Assembly (NCBI GenBank): GCA_016711325.1
Contig: JADJTH010000008.1
Span: 186,001 to 250,000, forward strand
Direction: 5' to 3'
DNA: 64,000 nucleotides
Source: Nigerium sp.
GTDB lineage: Bacteria > Actinomycetota > Actinomycetes > Propionibacteriales > Propionibacteriaceae
The stretch's first letter is position 1, and each line of letters begins with the position of its first letter. A model generated the notes under the pieces. The model did no database searches, was not told the DNA's origin, and worked only from the letters and a program-made list of their open reading frames with translations. Below, piece by piece: positions 1 through 9,334 of the stretch. The translations under genes were made by a program, and so were the position numbers.

Positions 1-1
1 T

Positions 2-1432
2 ACCGCCCAGATCGGAGTCGTCGGCATGGCCGTCATGGGCTCGAACCTCGCCCGCAACTTTGCCAGCAAGGGCTTCCGTACGGCCATCTTCAACCGTTCG
101 TACGCCAAGACCGCCGCGGTCCTCGAAGCGCACCCCGAGGCTGGCTTCGTCGGCTCGGAGACGGTCGAGGAGTTCGTCGACTCCCTGGAGAAGCCGCGTC
201 GCATCATCATGATGGTCAAGGCCGGCCCGGCGACGGACGCCACGATCGCCACGCTGACCCCGCACCTGGATCAGGGCGACATCATCATCGACGGCGGCAA
301 CACCTACTTCCCCGACACCCGCCGCCGCGAGAAGGAACTCTCCGCGCAAGGCTTCAACTTCATCGGCTGCGGCATCTCCGGCGGTGAGGAGGGCGCCCTG
401 AAAGGCCCCGCGATGATGCCCGGCGGGCCCCAGGAGTCCTACGCGCACGTCGGACCGATGCTCGAGGCCGTCGCGGCGTCCTACGAGGGCGAGCCCTGCT
501 GCACCTGGATCGGCACCGACGGTGCCGGCCACTTCGTCAAGATGGTGCACAACGGCATCGAGTACGCCGACATGCAGTTCATCGGCGAGGCCTACGACCT
601 GCTGAAGGGGGCCGGCCTGTCGGCGTCCGAGGCGGCCGACGTCTTCGCGCAGTGGAACACCGGCGACCTCGACTCCTACCTGATCGAGATCACCTCCGAG
701 GTGCTGCGGCAGATCGACGCCGAGACCGGAAAGCCGCTCGTCGACGTGGTCGTGGACGCCGCGGGCATGAAGGGCACCGGTACGTGGACGGTGCAGGAGT
801 CGCTGAACCTCGGCGTCCCGGCCGCCGCGATCGCCGAGGCCGTGTACGCCCGCGCCGCGTCCTCGAGCCCCGAACTGCGCGCTGCCGCGCGCGCCGCGCT
901 GACCGGGCCGGACGGCCACGTGCGGGTCGACGACCGGGACGCCTTCATCGAGGACGTCCGCCAGGCGCTGTGGTGCGCCAAGGTCGTGGCGTACGCCCAG
1001 GGCCTGCACCTGATCAAGGTTGCCGGGCAGGACTACGACTGGGACATCGACGTGGCCGCCGTCGCGCGCATCTGGCGCGCCGGCTGCATCATCCGCGCCA
1101 AGCTGCTCGACCGCATCTCCAACGAGTACGCGGCCGGCAACCTGGAGACGCTGCTCGAGGCACCGTCCATCGCGGCCGGGCTGGCCGGCTCGCAGGCGGC
1201 CTGGCGACGGGTGATCGCGCGCGCGACCGAGGCGGGCGTGCCGATCCCCGGCTTCGCGTCCGCGCTGTCCTACTACGACCTCGTCCGCGCCGACCGGACG
1301 AACGCCGCGCTGACCCAGGGCCTGCGCGACTTCTTCGGCGCGCACACCTACCGCCGCACCGACAAGGAGGGCACGTTCCATACGCTGTGGAGCGGCGACC
1401 GCTCCGAGGTCGAAGCGGTGGACGCCCACTGA
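2..1432 (+). CDS. gnd: 6-phosphogluconate dehydrogenase, decarboxylating (5' end outside window)
   Basis: Oxidises 6-phosphogluconate to ribulose 5-phosphate plus CO2 with reduction of NADP+, in the cytosolic pentose phosphate pathway. The reading frame is open from base 2, so only the first few residues are missing. Visible motifs are the N-terminal Rossmann loop (GVVGMAVMGSNLARN), IIDGGNTYFPDT, the family signature GISGGEEGALKGPAMMPGG, and HFVKMVHNGIEY, which holds the catalytic lysine. About 475 residues is full length for the long, homodimeric enzyme class. The downstream membrane-protein gene starts 3 bases after the stop, so the two are probably co-transcribed. The pentose phosphate enzyme rpiB lies 4.8 kb away but is separated by minus-strand genes. 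Confidence 0.97.
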   Translation, partial: TAQIGVVGMAVMGSNLARNFASKGFRTAIFNRSYAKTAAVLEAHPEAGFVGSETVEEFVDSLEKPRRIIMMVKAGPATDATIATLTPHLDQGDIIIDGGNTYFPDTRRREKELSAQGFNFIGCGISGGEEGALKGPAMMPGGPQESYAHVGPMLEAVAASYEGEPCCTWIGTDGAGHFVKMVHNGIEYADMQFIGEAYDLLKGAGLSASEAADVFAQWNTGDLDSYLIEITSEVLRQIDAETGKPLVDVVVDAAGMKGTGTWTVQESLNLGVPAAAIAEAVYARAASSSPELRAAARAALTGPDGHVRVDDRDAFIEDVRQALWCAKVVAYAQGLHLIKVAGQDYDWDIDVAAVARIWRAGCIIRAKLLDRISNEYAAGNLETLLEAPSIAAGLAGSQAAWRRVIARATEAGVPIPGFASALSYYDLVRADRTNAALTQGLRDFFGAHTYRRTDKEGTFHTLWSGDRSEVEAVDAH

Positions 1433-1434
1433 CG

Positions 1435-2058
1435 ATGACGACGACGCCGGCTTCGCAGGCGGTGCGGGCCTCCGAATGGCCCGCGCCCGCCCCGGTCCGC
1501 CTGCGCGGCCTGGGCCTGGGCGTCGGCGTCCTGGTGTGCCTGCACGCCGTGGCGGCGCTGGTCGCCGCCGGCGCCATGGCCTGGCGGCTCGGCGATCCGC
1601 CCGCGTGGCTGACCGGCGAGGCGACCAGCGGTCTGGTCGGTGCCGCCGCCGTCTCGCTCCTGGTGGCCGCGCTGGCCTGGGTCGTGTGGCAACACCGGGC
1701 GGTGCGGGCCTTCCCTCCGGGCACGCCGCGCAGCTCTCCCGGGTGGCACCTGTGGTCGTGGCTGATCCCGGTCGGCGCATGGTGGCTGCCGTACCGCAAT
1801 CTCGGTGATCTCTTTCGGTGCGCCGGGCGGCGGCGTCCCCGCTGGATGGTCGGGTGGTGGGTGCTGTGGGTGGTCGGGCTGCCGTTGTCGGTCGCCGGAT
1901 GGTCGGTCGCGCTGGATCAGCCGTCCGCCGCTGCGTGGCTGATGGGCGCCGGCTGCCTGCTGCTCGCGGGGGCGGCCGCGGGTGCCTGCGCGCTCGTGTC
2001 CGGGCTGAGCCGGTCGATCGAGTCTCGGCTCAGTAGCGGGCGACCCACGGGTCGGTGA
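1435..2058 (+). CDS. DUF4328-like multi-pass membrane protein
   Basis: A 207-residue protein with about five hydrophobic segments (roughly residues 20-48, 60-85, 100-125, 138-160 and 165-190). The tryptophan-rich centre (HLWSWLIPVGAWWLPYRNL) resembles DUF4328 proteins, whose function is unknown. The ATG lies two bases past the gnd stop, so translation is probably coupled to gnd. Its 3' end overlaps the convergent Nif3-like gene by 29 bp. The family assignment comes from pattern and topology only. No catalytic residues are evident. Confidence 0.75.
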   Translation: MTTTPASQAVRASEWPAPAPVRLRGLGLGVGVLVCLHAVAALVAAGAMAWRLGDPPAWLTGEATSGLVGAAAVSLLVAALAWVVWQHRAVRAFPPGTPRSSPGWHLWSWLIPVGAWWLPYRNLGDLFRCAGRRRPRWMVGWWVLWVVGLPLSVAGWSVALDQPSAAAWLMGAGCLLLAGAAAGACALVSGLSRSIESRLSSGRPTGR

Positions 2059-2848
2059 CGAGCGCCGACACCGACGACGCGATGGCGACCCCGGCCGCGG
2101 ACGCCGTCCGTTGCAGGAACGCGTCGGCCCGCGGCAGCCAGAGCCACTCGGCCGCCCAGTGCGGCACGTCCACCAGCACGGGGGCCCCGGCGTGGGCGAG
2201 GAAGTCCTGGGCCGGATGATGCCGCAGGTCACCGGTCACGTAGCAGTCGACGCCCGACGCGCGGGCGGCGTCCAGCATGGAATCGCCGGCGCCGCCCAGC
2301 ACCGCGACCGTCGCGAGCACCCGGCCAGGGGCGCCGCCGAGCTTCACCCCGCCGGTCGTCGACGGCACGGACGCCGCGACGCGGCGGGCGAAGGCGTCCG
2401 CGGTCAGGGGCTGCGGCAGGTGTCCGATGCGGCCCAGGCCCAGCCCGGGTGCGGCGTCCGGCGCCGGCAGCAGCGGCCGCAGATCCACGAGGCCGCAGGC
2501 GGCGGCCAGGGCGTCCGCCACCCCGTCGGCGGCGGCGTCCGCGTTGGTGTGCGCGCTGAACACGCTGATCCCGGCGCGCAGCAGCGCGGTGACGACGCGA
2601 CCCTTGGGTTGGTCGGTGCGCACGGCATGGAGGCCGCGCAGCAACAGCGGATGGTGACTCACGATCAGGTCCGCACCCGTCTCGATGGCCTCGGCGACGG
2701 TGGCGTCGGTCACGTCGACCGCGAACAAGACCCGGGTGACGGCAGCGTCCGGATCGCCCACCGACAGCCCGACCTTGTCCCAGCTCTCGGCCAGGCGCGG
2801 GGGATAGGCGTCCTCGAACCACCCGGCGAGCGTGCCGACCGTCACCAT
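2030..2848 (-). CDS. Nif3-like dinuclear metal centre protein
   Basis: A 272-residue member of the Nif3/YbgI family. These are cytosolic hexameric toroids with two metal ions bound by conserved His, Asp and Glu residues, annotated in other bacteria as GTP cyclohydrolase 1 type 2-like; the physiological role is unsettled. Metal-ligand motifs visible are SHHPLLLRG, SAHTNADAA, TGDLRHHPA and DVPHWAAEW. The start (MVTVGTLAGWFEDAYPP) matches the usual N-terminus of the family, and a longer upstream extension was rejected as non-homologous. The gene starts 7 bp after the pepN stop on the same strand and probably shares its transcript. Confidence 0.9.
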   Translation of the reverse strand: MVTVGTLAGWFEDAYPPRLAESWDKVGLSVGDPDAAVTRVLFAVDVTDATVAEAIETGADLIVSHHPLLLRGLHAVRTDQPKGRVVTALLRAGISVFSAHTNADAAADGVADALAAACGLVDLRPLLPAPDAAPGLGLGRIGHLPQPLTADAFARRVAASVPSTTGGVKLGGAPGRVLATVAVLGGAGDSMLDAARASGVDCYVTGDLRHHPAQDFLAHAGAPVLVDVPHWAAEWLWLPRADAFLQRTASAAGVAIASSVSALVTDPWVARY

Positions 2849-2855
2849 GGCGGCC

Positions 2856-5456
2856 TCAGCGTCCCTGGTTCGTGAGCGCGCGCACGGCGTCGTCGCGCCG
2901 CTCGATGACCAACCGACGCACCGACTCCGGCAGGTCGCGCCCGGCGAGGAAGGCGTCCAGCTTCGCGAGGAACGCACGGTCGGCCAGCGGGCGCGGGAAC
3001 AACAGCCCCAACACGTGTTGGCGGATGGTCGTCGAAGCGGTCGCCCAGCGGCCTCGCTGCTCGCCGATCGCCTCGACCACCTCGAGGTACGCGTCGGCGT
3101 ACGGCCCGAGGATCGCCTCCTGATCGAACTGCCAGAACTGGGCGCAGATCTGCGCGTGCGTCTCGTTGGGCGTGTCCTGGGCCGTCGCCGCGGCCCAGGC
3201 GGACGCCTTCGCGCCGGCGTCCTTGAGCGCCGACCGCGCGCCGGCCGCCTTCTCGGCGCCGGTGGCCGTCTTGTCGTGCTCGGCCTCCGCGGCGATGTCG
3301 GCCTCGCTGGCCGCGCCCACGCGGGCGAGGTCGGTGAGCAGCCGCCACCGCAGGTCGGTGTCGACGCGCAGGCCCTCGGGGATCTCTTCGCCGTCGAGCC
3401 ACGCCCGCAGGACCGCGGCGCCCACGTCGTCGTTGACGGCGCCCGACAACGCCCGTGCGAGGGACAGCTGATGGTCGGATCCCGGCGCGGCGTCCTTGAG
3501 GAGGCGGGCCACGCCGCCGGTGAAGCGATCGGCCAGCGCCCGGCGCTCTCCGCGCGGCGCGTAGTAGTCGATCGCGATCCGCGCCTGGGCCAGCAACGCG
3601 TTTACGGCCGTCAGGTCGCTCTCCACGCCGACGCCGCGCAACACCAGGTCGACGTAGCCGGACGCCGACAGCTCGCCGTCGCGGGTGAGATCCCAGGTGG
3701 CGCCCCACGCGAGCGCGCGGGCCAGGCCGTCGTCGAGCAGGTGGACCGAGCCGGCCAGCGTCGCGAGCGATCGCTCGTCGAGCCGGATCTTCGCGTACGT
3801 CAGGTCGTCGTCGTTGAGCAAGAGCAGGTCCGGACGCCGCCGGCCGACCATCTCGGGCAGTGCGGTGAGCGGCCCGTCGAGGTCGAACTCGACACGCGCC
3901 GTGCGGGTGAGGCGCTCGTCGGCGAGGTCGTAGAAGCCGAGGGCCGCCCGGTGCCTGCGCAGCGTCGGCCACTGCTCGTTCGCGGTCTGCCTGACCGCGA
4001 ACGACGTGAACACCTCCTCGCCGTCGGTCGCGTCGACGGTGAACTCCGCCTTGAGCATGTTCACGCCCGCCGTCTGCAGCCACTGGCTGGTGAAGAACGA
4101 CAGATCGCGCCCGGAGGCCGCCTCCAGATGCGCCAGCAGATCGGGGAGCTGCGTGTTGCCCCACGCGTGCTCGGCGAAGTAGGCCCGGACGCCGGCGAGA
4201 AAGGCGTCCTGGCCGACGAAGGCGACCAGCTGCCGCAGCGCCGAGGCCCCCTTGGCGTAGGTGATGCCGTCGAAATTGAGCTCGACCGCCTCCAGGTCGA
4301 CCATATCGGCGGCGATCGGGTGGGTGGAGGGCAGCTGGTCCTGGCGGTAGGCCCACGTCTTGCGGCTGTTGCAGAACGTCGCCCAGGGATTCGCGCGGTC
4401 GTCGTACTCGGCGCGGATCTGCTCCTGGGCGAAGTGGCTGGCCCATTCGGCGAACGACTCGTTGAGCCACAGGTCGTCCCACCACGTCATGGTCACGAGG
4501 TCGCCGAACCACATGTGCGCCATCTCGTGCAGGATCGTGTTGTCGCGGCTCTCGTAGGCCGACGAGGTCTGCCGGCTGCGGAAGATGTACTCGTCGCGGA
4601 AGGTCACGCAGCCCGCGTTCTCCATGGCGCCGAAATTGAACTCCGGGACGAACACCTGCGCGTAGTCCCCGAACGGGTAGGGGCAGCCGAAGTGCCGCTC
4701 GAACACCGCGAACCCACGCTTGGTGGTGGTGAAGATGCGGTCGGCGTCGAGGTGCTCGGCCAGCGAGGCGCGCACGTGCACCGACAGCGGGATGCTGCTG
4801 CCGCCGGACCGCGTGTAGGCGTCCGTGGCCGTGTGGAACTCGCCCGCGCACAGCGCCGTGATGTAGGTCGACATCCGTGGTGTGGGTGCGAACTCCCAGC
4901 GGCGGACGCCCTCGCCCGCCTCGGACGGCTCGACGGCGGGGGAGTTCGACAGCACTGTCCAGGCCGCCGGTGCGAGCACGGAGAACTGGTAGGTGGCCTT
5001 GAGGTCGGGCTGTTCGAATGTGACGAACATGCGTCGGGCGTCCGCGACCTCGAACTGGCTGGAGACGTAGACCCGATCGTCGGCGGGGTCGACGAAGCGA
5101 TGGAGCCCTTCGCCGGTGCGCGAGAACCGCATCAGCGCGCTGACGGTGAGCTCGTGGTCACCCTCGCCCAGCTGCAGGGTCAGGTGCTCGCCGTCGAACA
5201 CCTCGGACGGCAGTTCGCGGCCGTCGAGGCTGAGCGAGAACAACTCGTCGGCGATCAGGTCGGCGTTCACCACGCAGGCGATGGACGAGAACCGCACACG
5301 GGTCGTCGAGACGAACGTGGCCTCGGGGCGCTCCAGCGGCGCGCCGCCGGCGGTGCGCCCGGTCAGGTCGACGAGGACCTGGTAGGACTCGACGCTGACC
5401 TGCTGACTGCGGGTTCGGGCCTCGTCACGGGTGATGTTGGCGTGGAACATGGGCAT
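2856..5456 (-). CDS. pepN: Aminopeptidase N (M1 zinc metallopeptidase)
   Basis: An 866-residue cytosolic aminopeptidase that removes N-terminal residues from peptides. The exopeptidase motif GAMEN and the zinc site HEMAHMWFGD followed by NESFAEW (HExxH-x18-E) are both present near residues 260-330. The long C-terminal ERAP1-like helical domain is complete, matching the 850-870-residue actinobacterial PepN size. The start MPMFHANITRDEA is typical for the family. The gene leads a two-gene minus-strand unit with the Nif3-like gene. The 142-bp gap to the divergent nitroreductase-like gene must hold both promoters. Confidence 0.96.
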   Translation of the reverse strand: MPMFHANITRDEARTRSQQVSVESYQVLVDLTGRTAGGAPLERPEATFVSTTRVRFSSIACVVNADLIADELFSLSLDGRELPSEVFDGEHLTLQLGEGDHELTVSALMRFSRTGEGLHRFVDPADDRVYVSSQFEVADARRMFVTFEQPDLKATYQFSVLAPAAWTVLSNSPAVEPSEAGEGVRRWEFAPTPRMSTYITALCAGEFHTATDAYTRSGGSSIPLSVHVRASLAEHLDADRIFTTTKRGFAVFERHFGCPYPFGDYAQVFVPEFNFGAMENAGCVTFRDEYIFRSRQTSSAYESRDNTILHEMAHMWFGDLVTMTWWDDLWLNESFAEWASHFAQEQIRAEYDDRANPWATFCNSRKTWAYRQDQLPSTHPIAADMVDLEAVELNFDGITYAKGASALRQLVAFVGQDAFLAGVRAYFAEHAWGNTQLPDLLAHLEAASGRDLSFFTSQWLQTAGVNMLKAEFTVDATDGEEVFTSFAVRQTANEQWPTLRRHRAALGFYDLADERLTRTARVEFDLDGPLTALPEMVGRRRPDLLLLNDDDLTYAKIRLDERSLATLAGSVHLLDDGLARALAWGATWDLTRDGELSASGYVDLVLRGVGVESDLTAVNALLAQARIAIDYYAPRGERRALADRFTGGVARLLKDAAPGSDHQLSLARALSGAVNDDVGAAVLRAWLDGEEIPEGLRVDTDLRWRLLTDLARVGAASEADIAAEAEHDKTATGAEKAAGARSALKDAGAKASAWAAATAQDTPNETHAQICAQFWQFDQEAILGPYADAYLEVVEAIGEQRGRWATASTTIRQHVLGLLFPRPLADRAFLAKLDAFLAGRDLPESVRRLVIERRDDAVRALTNQGR

Positions 5457-5598
5457 CCTCGCTGTACGGCCTCAGGGACCCGTCCACCCTAGCCGTACGC
5501 CTGGGGCGGCCCCAGACGTGACGACCCGGGGCCGGCCGGGAAACGCCGCCAACATTTCACTCTGCTGAACGTCGGTGCAGGTCGCTAGGCTGGCGCGC

Positions 5599-6201
5599 AT
5601 GACGCAGACGGTGGGTTTCTGGTTCGATCCGATGTGCCCCTGGGCCTGGATGACCTCGCGGTGGATGCTCGAGGTCGAGAAGGTTCGCGACGTGCACACC
5701 GAGTTCCACGTCATGAGCCTGTCCGTGCTCAACGAAGGCCGCGATCTGCCCGATGGCTACCGGGCCGCGATGGCAGCCGGCTGGGCGGCCGTCCGGGTCG
5801 CGCTCGCCGTCGAGCGCGAGCACGGCCAAGAGGCGCTCCGGGCGTTCTACACCGCCATCGGCACCCGCTACCACCCCGGTGGCGAGCCGCAGACCCGCGG
5901 CACGATCGAGGCCGCGCTCGCCGATGTCGGCCTGCCGGTGTCGTTGGCCGGGCTGGGTGACACGGACGCCCACGACGACGAGCTGCGCGCCAGCCACCAT
6001 GCCGGCATGGACCCGGTCGGCAACGAGGTCGGAACGCCGGTCGTCCACATCAACGGGCGGGCGCTGTTCGGTCCGGTGATCAGTCCGGCGCCGGCCGGCG
6101 AAGAGGCGGGATCGCTGTTCGACGGCGTCGCGAAGGTCACCGCCTACGAGGGCTTCTTCGAGCTCAAACGCAGCCGCACCGTCGGCCCGATCTTCGGCTG
6201 A
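5599..6201 (+). CDS. DsbA-family mycothiol-dependent nitroreductase-like protein (Rv2466c family)
   Basis: A 200-residue thioredoxin-fold protein of the DsbA/Rv2466c group. The mycobacterial relative is a mycothiol-dependent reductase. The N-terminus FWFDPMCPWAWMTSRW aligns with the active-site region, but the expected CPWC reads CPWA, so only one cysteine remains at the active site. The cis-proline region is GTPVVHING. A one-cysteine site would fit a mixed-disulfide mechanism with mycothiol; that is inference. The ATG at 5599 was chosen because the family starts one or two residues before this beta strand. The gene is followed 33 bp later by rpiB. Confidence 0.85.
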   Translation: MTQTVGFWFDPMCPWAWMTSRWMLEVEKVRDVHTEFHVMSLSVLNEGRDLPDGYRAAMAAGWAAVRVALAVEREHGQEALRAFYTAIGTRYHPGGEPQTRGTIEAALADVGLPVSLAGLGDTDAHDDELRASHHAGMDPVGNEVGTPVVHINGRALFGPVISPAPAGEEAGSLFDGVAKVTAYEGFFELKRSRTVGPIFG

Positions 6202-6234
6202 GGCTCGCGGGTCGTTCACGGAAAGGCTGATCCC

Positions 6235-6693
6235 ATGCGCATTCACATCGCCACCGACCACGCCGCGTTCGAGCTCAAGCAGTTCTTGGTGACCGAACTG
6301 ACGGCCCTCGGCTACGACGTCGTCGACCACGGCGCCTACCGCTACGACCCGGACGACGACTACCCCGTGTTCGTCATCCCGGCCGCCGAAGCGGTGGCCG
6401 CCGAGCCCGGCTCCCTGGGCATCGTGCTGGGAGGCTCGGGCAACGGCGAGCAGATCGCGGCCAACAAGGTGCGCGGCGTGCGCGCGGCGCTGGCCTTCAA
6501 CACGGTGACCGCGCGGCTGGGCCGCGAGCACAACAACGCGAACGTGCTCAGCCTCGGCGGGCGCGGTCAGAGCCACGACGGGGCGCTCGCCATGGTGAAG
6601 GCGTTCGTGACGACGTCCTTCCCGGGCGAGGAGCGTCACCTGCGCCGGCTCGCGATGCTCGAGGCCTACGAGGCCCGGCACTCCGCTTCGTGA
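6235..6693 (+). CDS. rpiB: Ribose-5-phosphate isomerase B
   Basis: Interconverts ribose 5-phosphate and ribulose 5-phosphate. The 152-residue length and the motifs IATDHAAFELKQ, LGGSGNGEQIAANK and REHNNANVLSLGGR identify the RpiB/LacAB family. At the position of the E. coli catalytic cysteine this protein has the GNGE motif, as in the mycobacterial-type enzyme that uses a glutamate base. It is collinear with the upstream nitroreductase-like gene and the downstream glycosylase gene and may form an operon with them. Confidence 0.95.
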   Translation: MRIHIATDHAAFELKQFLVTELTALGYDVVDHGAYRYDPDDDYPVFVIPAAEAVAAEPGSLGIVLGGSGNGEQIAANKVRGVRAALAFNTVTARLGREHNNANVLSLGGRGQSHDGALAMVKAFVTTSFPGEERHLRRLAMLEAYEARHSAS

Positions 6694-6762
6694 GCGGGGC
6701 CGCGTGCGCCGGCGCGCGTCGTCCAGGCTCGGCAGGCGTCCAGCTGGGTTAGAGTGCAGCGC

Positions 6763-7593
6763 ATGCCGGAGGGACACGTCATTCACCGTCTGGCCCGCAC
6801 GCTGACCGAATCCTTCGGCGGACGGCCCGTGGGCGTGTCCTCGCCGCAGGGCCGTTTCGCCGACGAGGCGCAGATGCTCGACGGCCAGACGCTCGAGCAC
6901 GCGGACGCCGTCGGCAAGCACCTGCTGATCGACTTCGAGCCGGGCACGGTGTGGATCCACCTGGGCCTGATCGGCAAGCTGCTGTTCAACGACCAGTTCC
7001 CGCCGCCCTATCCGGGCACGCTCCGGTTGCGCATCGACGATGGCGAGGCCGCCGCCGACCTGCGCGGCCCGCAGTGGTGCCGGCTGGTCACGCCCGCGCA
7101 AAGGGCCGCGGTGGTGGACGCCTCGGGTCCCGACCCCTTGCGGACGGACGCCGACCCGGTCGGGGCCTGGCGGGTGGCGAGCCGGACGCGCCGGCCGATC
7201 GCGGCCGTCCTGATGGACCAGAAGGCGTTCGCCGGCGTGGGGAACATCTTCCGCGCCGAGGTGCTGTACCGGCACCACCTCGACCCGTACCTGCCCGCTG
7301 CCGAGCTGCCGCGGGAGGTCTTCGACGCGGTGTGGTCCGACCTCGTCGCGCTGATGCACGCCGCGCTCGGCGTGGGCCGGATCGACACGGTCGCCGACGC
7401 GCATTCGCCCGAGGCGACCGGGCGTCCCGCTCGGGTCGACCGGCACGGGGGCGAGGTCTACGTCTACCGACGGGCCGGGCTGCCCTGCCACGTGTGCGGC
7501 ACGCCCATCGCCCGCGCCGACCTGGCCGGGCGCCATCTGTATTGGTGCCCGGTGTGCCAGCCCGCAGGATCCCGAGGGGCGGTGCGGTCGTGA
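6763..7593 (+). CDS. Fpg/Nei-family DNA glycosylase (endonuclease VIII type)
   Basis: A base-excision repair glycosylase/AP lyase of 276 residues. It starts MPEGHVIHRLAR, giving the catalytic Pro2 and Glu3. Other landmarks are the conserved lysine in AVGKHLLI, the H2TH region DQKAFAGVGNIFRAEVL, and a C-terminal zinc finger made of CHVC and CPVC around residues 245-267. The ATG at 6763 is fixed by the need for Pro-Glu at positions 2-3 after methionine removal; an in-frame ATG three codons upstream would bury the active site. The stop overlaps the GTG of the next gene (GTGA), so the two are translationally coupled. The N-terminus fits Nei better than Fpg. Confidence 0.92.
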   Translation: MPEGHVIHRLARTLTESFGGRPVGVSSPQGRFADEAQMLDGQTLEHADAVGKHLLIDFEPGTVWIHLGLIGKLLFNDQFPPPYPGTLRLRIDDGEAAADLRGPQWCRLVTPAQRAAVVDASGPDPLRTDADPVGAWRVASRTRRPIAAVLMDQKAFAGVGNIFRAEVLYRHHLDPYLPAAELPREVFDAVWSDLVALMHAALGVGRIDTVADAHSPEATGRPARVDRHGGEVYVYRRAGLPCHVCGTPIARADLAGRHLYWCPVCQPAGSRGAVRS

Positions 7594-9041
7594 AGGTCGA
7601 CGTGAGCTGGCGGGTCACGGCGGGCGGGCGCGGACTCGCGGTCACCGGCGACGGCGCGCCCATGGCCGAGTTCGCGTTCGGGCTGCCTGCCGGCGAGCGG
7701 GTGAGCACCCTGTTCGACGAGCTCGACGGTCTGCGGCATACCGAGGGTGCGTGGGAGGCATGCCTGCGGCATTTCCCTTCCGATGACGGCTGGTCGAGCG
7801 TGCTCTCCGTCGACAACCGTTCGCCCGAGGAACAGCCGTTGCCGCCGCTCGGCGTCGCGGTGACGCTCGCCCCCGGGGTGAGCGGTTGGGCGTGGACGTC
7901 CGACACCGACGGCTTCTGGGTGATCGCCCCCGCGTCGGGGCCGTGCCTGCTGATGGTGATGCGGCGCGGGTTCCTGCGGGCCGCGCGCCGGACGCCGGTC
8001 TTCGCGGCGTCCGTCCGGCGCGGCGACGGGCTGGCCGCGGGCGTGGCGGCGTTCCACCTCGCCGATCCCGAGGGGGCCCTGCGCGGGTTCGGGCGCCACC
8101 AGACGACGTTGGAGTTCTCGGTCGTCGCCGGCCTCGAGGACGCCCGCGGCGTGCTACCGGGGTGGCTACCCGAGCCCGTGCGCGCGGTCGGTGACCCGTT
8201 CGTGCTCGACCTGCCCGACCAGGCGATCGTCCCCGGCCCCGGCCTGCAGGTGTTCACCGAGAACACCACCTGCTACCTGAGCGGAACCCCCGGCCATCAC
8301 GAGGTGGCCGTGCACGGGGTGCGCGGGGTGCAACGCCTGCAGCTGTCGGTCACACCCGACCTTGAGCCCTTCTTGGCCGACGTCACCACGGCGCTGAAGT
8401 CGACGAGACCGTCCGCGGTGCCGTCGGCGACGGCGGCGCTGATTGCCTGCGCCTTGGCGCGACGGTCGATCCACGACCCGGACGCCGCCCTCGACTGGCT
8501 CGAACGCGAGGACTGGCTGGCCCGCGACGACGTGTTCGGTCCGGCGATTGCGGCCGTCGTGGCCAACGAGACCCTCGACGACGCGCTGCTCGGCGCCGCA
8601 TGCGAGGCGGTCGTCGCGCTGCCTGCCCAGCGTGGGCGTGGGCTGGTCGCCACCCGCTGTTGGCTGGCGGCCCTGCGCGCCGGCTACCCGCCGCCAGCTC
8701 TCAGTCGAGTCCTGGCCACGGTCGACGCGGCCGATCCGGTCGCCCGCCTGGAGGCGGTCGTGCTCAGCAACGGCGACTCGGCCATCGGCGAGCCGATCGC
8801 CCGCCAGTTGGTGCGTCGGCTCGGCGGCAGCCTGCCAGGCGCACCCATGGGCTTGCCGGAAGCGGACGCCGGACTCGCCGTCGCCCTGCTGCGCTTGGTT
8901 CCTGAGAGGTGGGCGGTTCGGGAGGCCGCGCTGGCGGCGTCCGAGAAGGCCTCGCGGCTGCTGCTGGCCGATCACGCCGCCGGCCTGCACCCCAGCTACG
9001 ACGGACTGGCGTGGATGCTGCTCGGCGAGATCGGCGCCTGA
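7590..9041 (+). CDS. Conserved-type protein of unknown function, coupled to the glycosylase gene
   Basis: A 483-residue protein I do not recognise. The first ~270 residues look like a beta-rich soluble domain. The C-terminal ~200 residues are helical and alanine/leucine rich, with repeating helix pairs reminiscent of HEAT or TPR-like solenoids. No signal peptide or transmembrane helix is evident. The GTG start overlaps the glycosylase stop by 4 bases. The frame is intact and its codon use matches its neighbours, so it is probably a real host gene. A DNA-repair link is suggested only by the coupling. Confidence 0.7.
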   Translation: MKVDVSWRVTAGGRGLAVTGDGAPMAEFAFGLPAGERVSTLFDELDGLRHTEGAWEACLRHFPSDDGWSSVLSVDNRSPEEQPLPPLGVAVTLAPGVSGWAWTSDTDGFWVIAPASGPCLLMVMRRGFLRAARRTPVFAASVRRGDGLAAGVAAFHLADPEGALRGFGRHQTTLEFSVVAGLEDARGVLPGWLPEPVRAVGDPFVLDLPDQAIVPGPGLQVFTENTTCYLSGTPGHHEVAVHGVRGVQRLQLSVTPDLEPFLADVTTALKSTRPSAVPSATAALIACALARRSIHDPDAALDWLEREDWLARDDVFGPAIAAVVANETLDDALLGAACEAVVALPAQRGRGLVATRCWLAALRAGYPPPALSRVLATVDAADPVARLEAVVLSNGDSAIGEPIARQLVRRLGGSLPGAPMGLPEADAGLAVALLRLVPERWAVREAALAASEKASRLLLADHAAGLHPSYDGLAWMLLGEIGA

Positions 9042-9304
9042 GGGCGGGGTCCCGGCCAGATGGTGAAGGTCTGCGGTTGATTTACCAGCCGTGTTCCTTC
9101 ACTGTCGCCGAACCATCGGTAGGGCAGCGTGGGCCGCGAGTGAGGCGGCCCTGACATCCGCGGGTCGCGAATCTGGGCATACTGGACCTCTTTTCGGGTT
9201 GCCGTTCCCCGGGAGGGTGGCGGCTCCTGCTTCGTAGAGGCGATGAGTAGAACCAAGGTTCGACGAACATCCCGGTGTGACCAGCCGGAGGCTGGGACTT
9301 CGAT

Positions 9305-9334
9305 GAGGGTGGGTACCACAGGGTGCCCACCCTC
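9305..9334. terminator. Strong hairpin upstream of cas operon
   Basis: The 13-nt arms GAGGGTGGGTACC and GGTGCCCACCCTC pair at 12 of 13 positions (the exception can form a G-U pair in RNA) around a 4-nt loop. Only two T residues follow, so this is a possible terminator protecting the cas promoter from read-through, or another structured element. Confidence 0.4.

Noticed and set aside
2832..5492. Very long open frames antisense to pepN, mrpA and other genes
   Set aside because: Typical shadow frames of high-GC coding sequence with arginine/glycine-rich translations; the sense genes are unambiguous.
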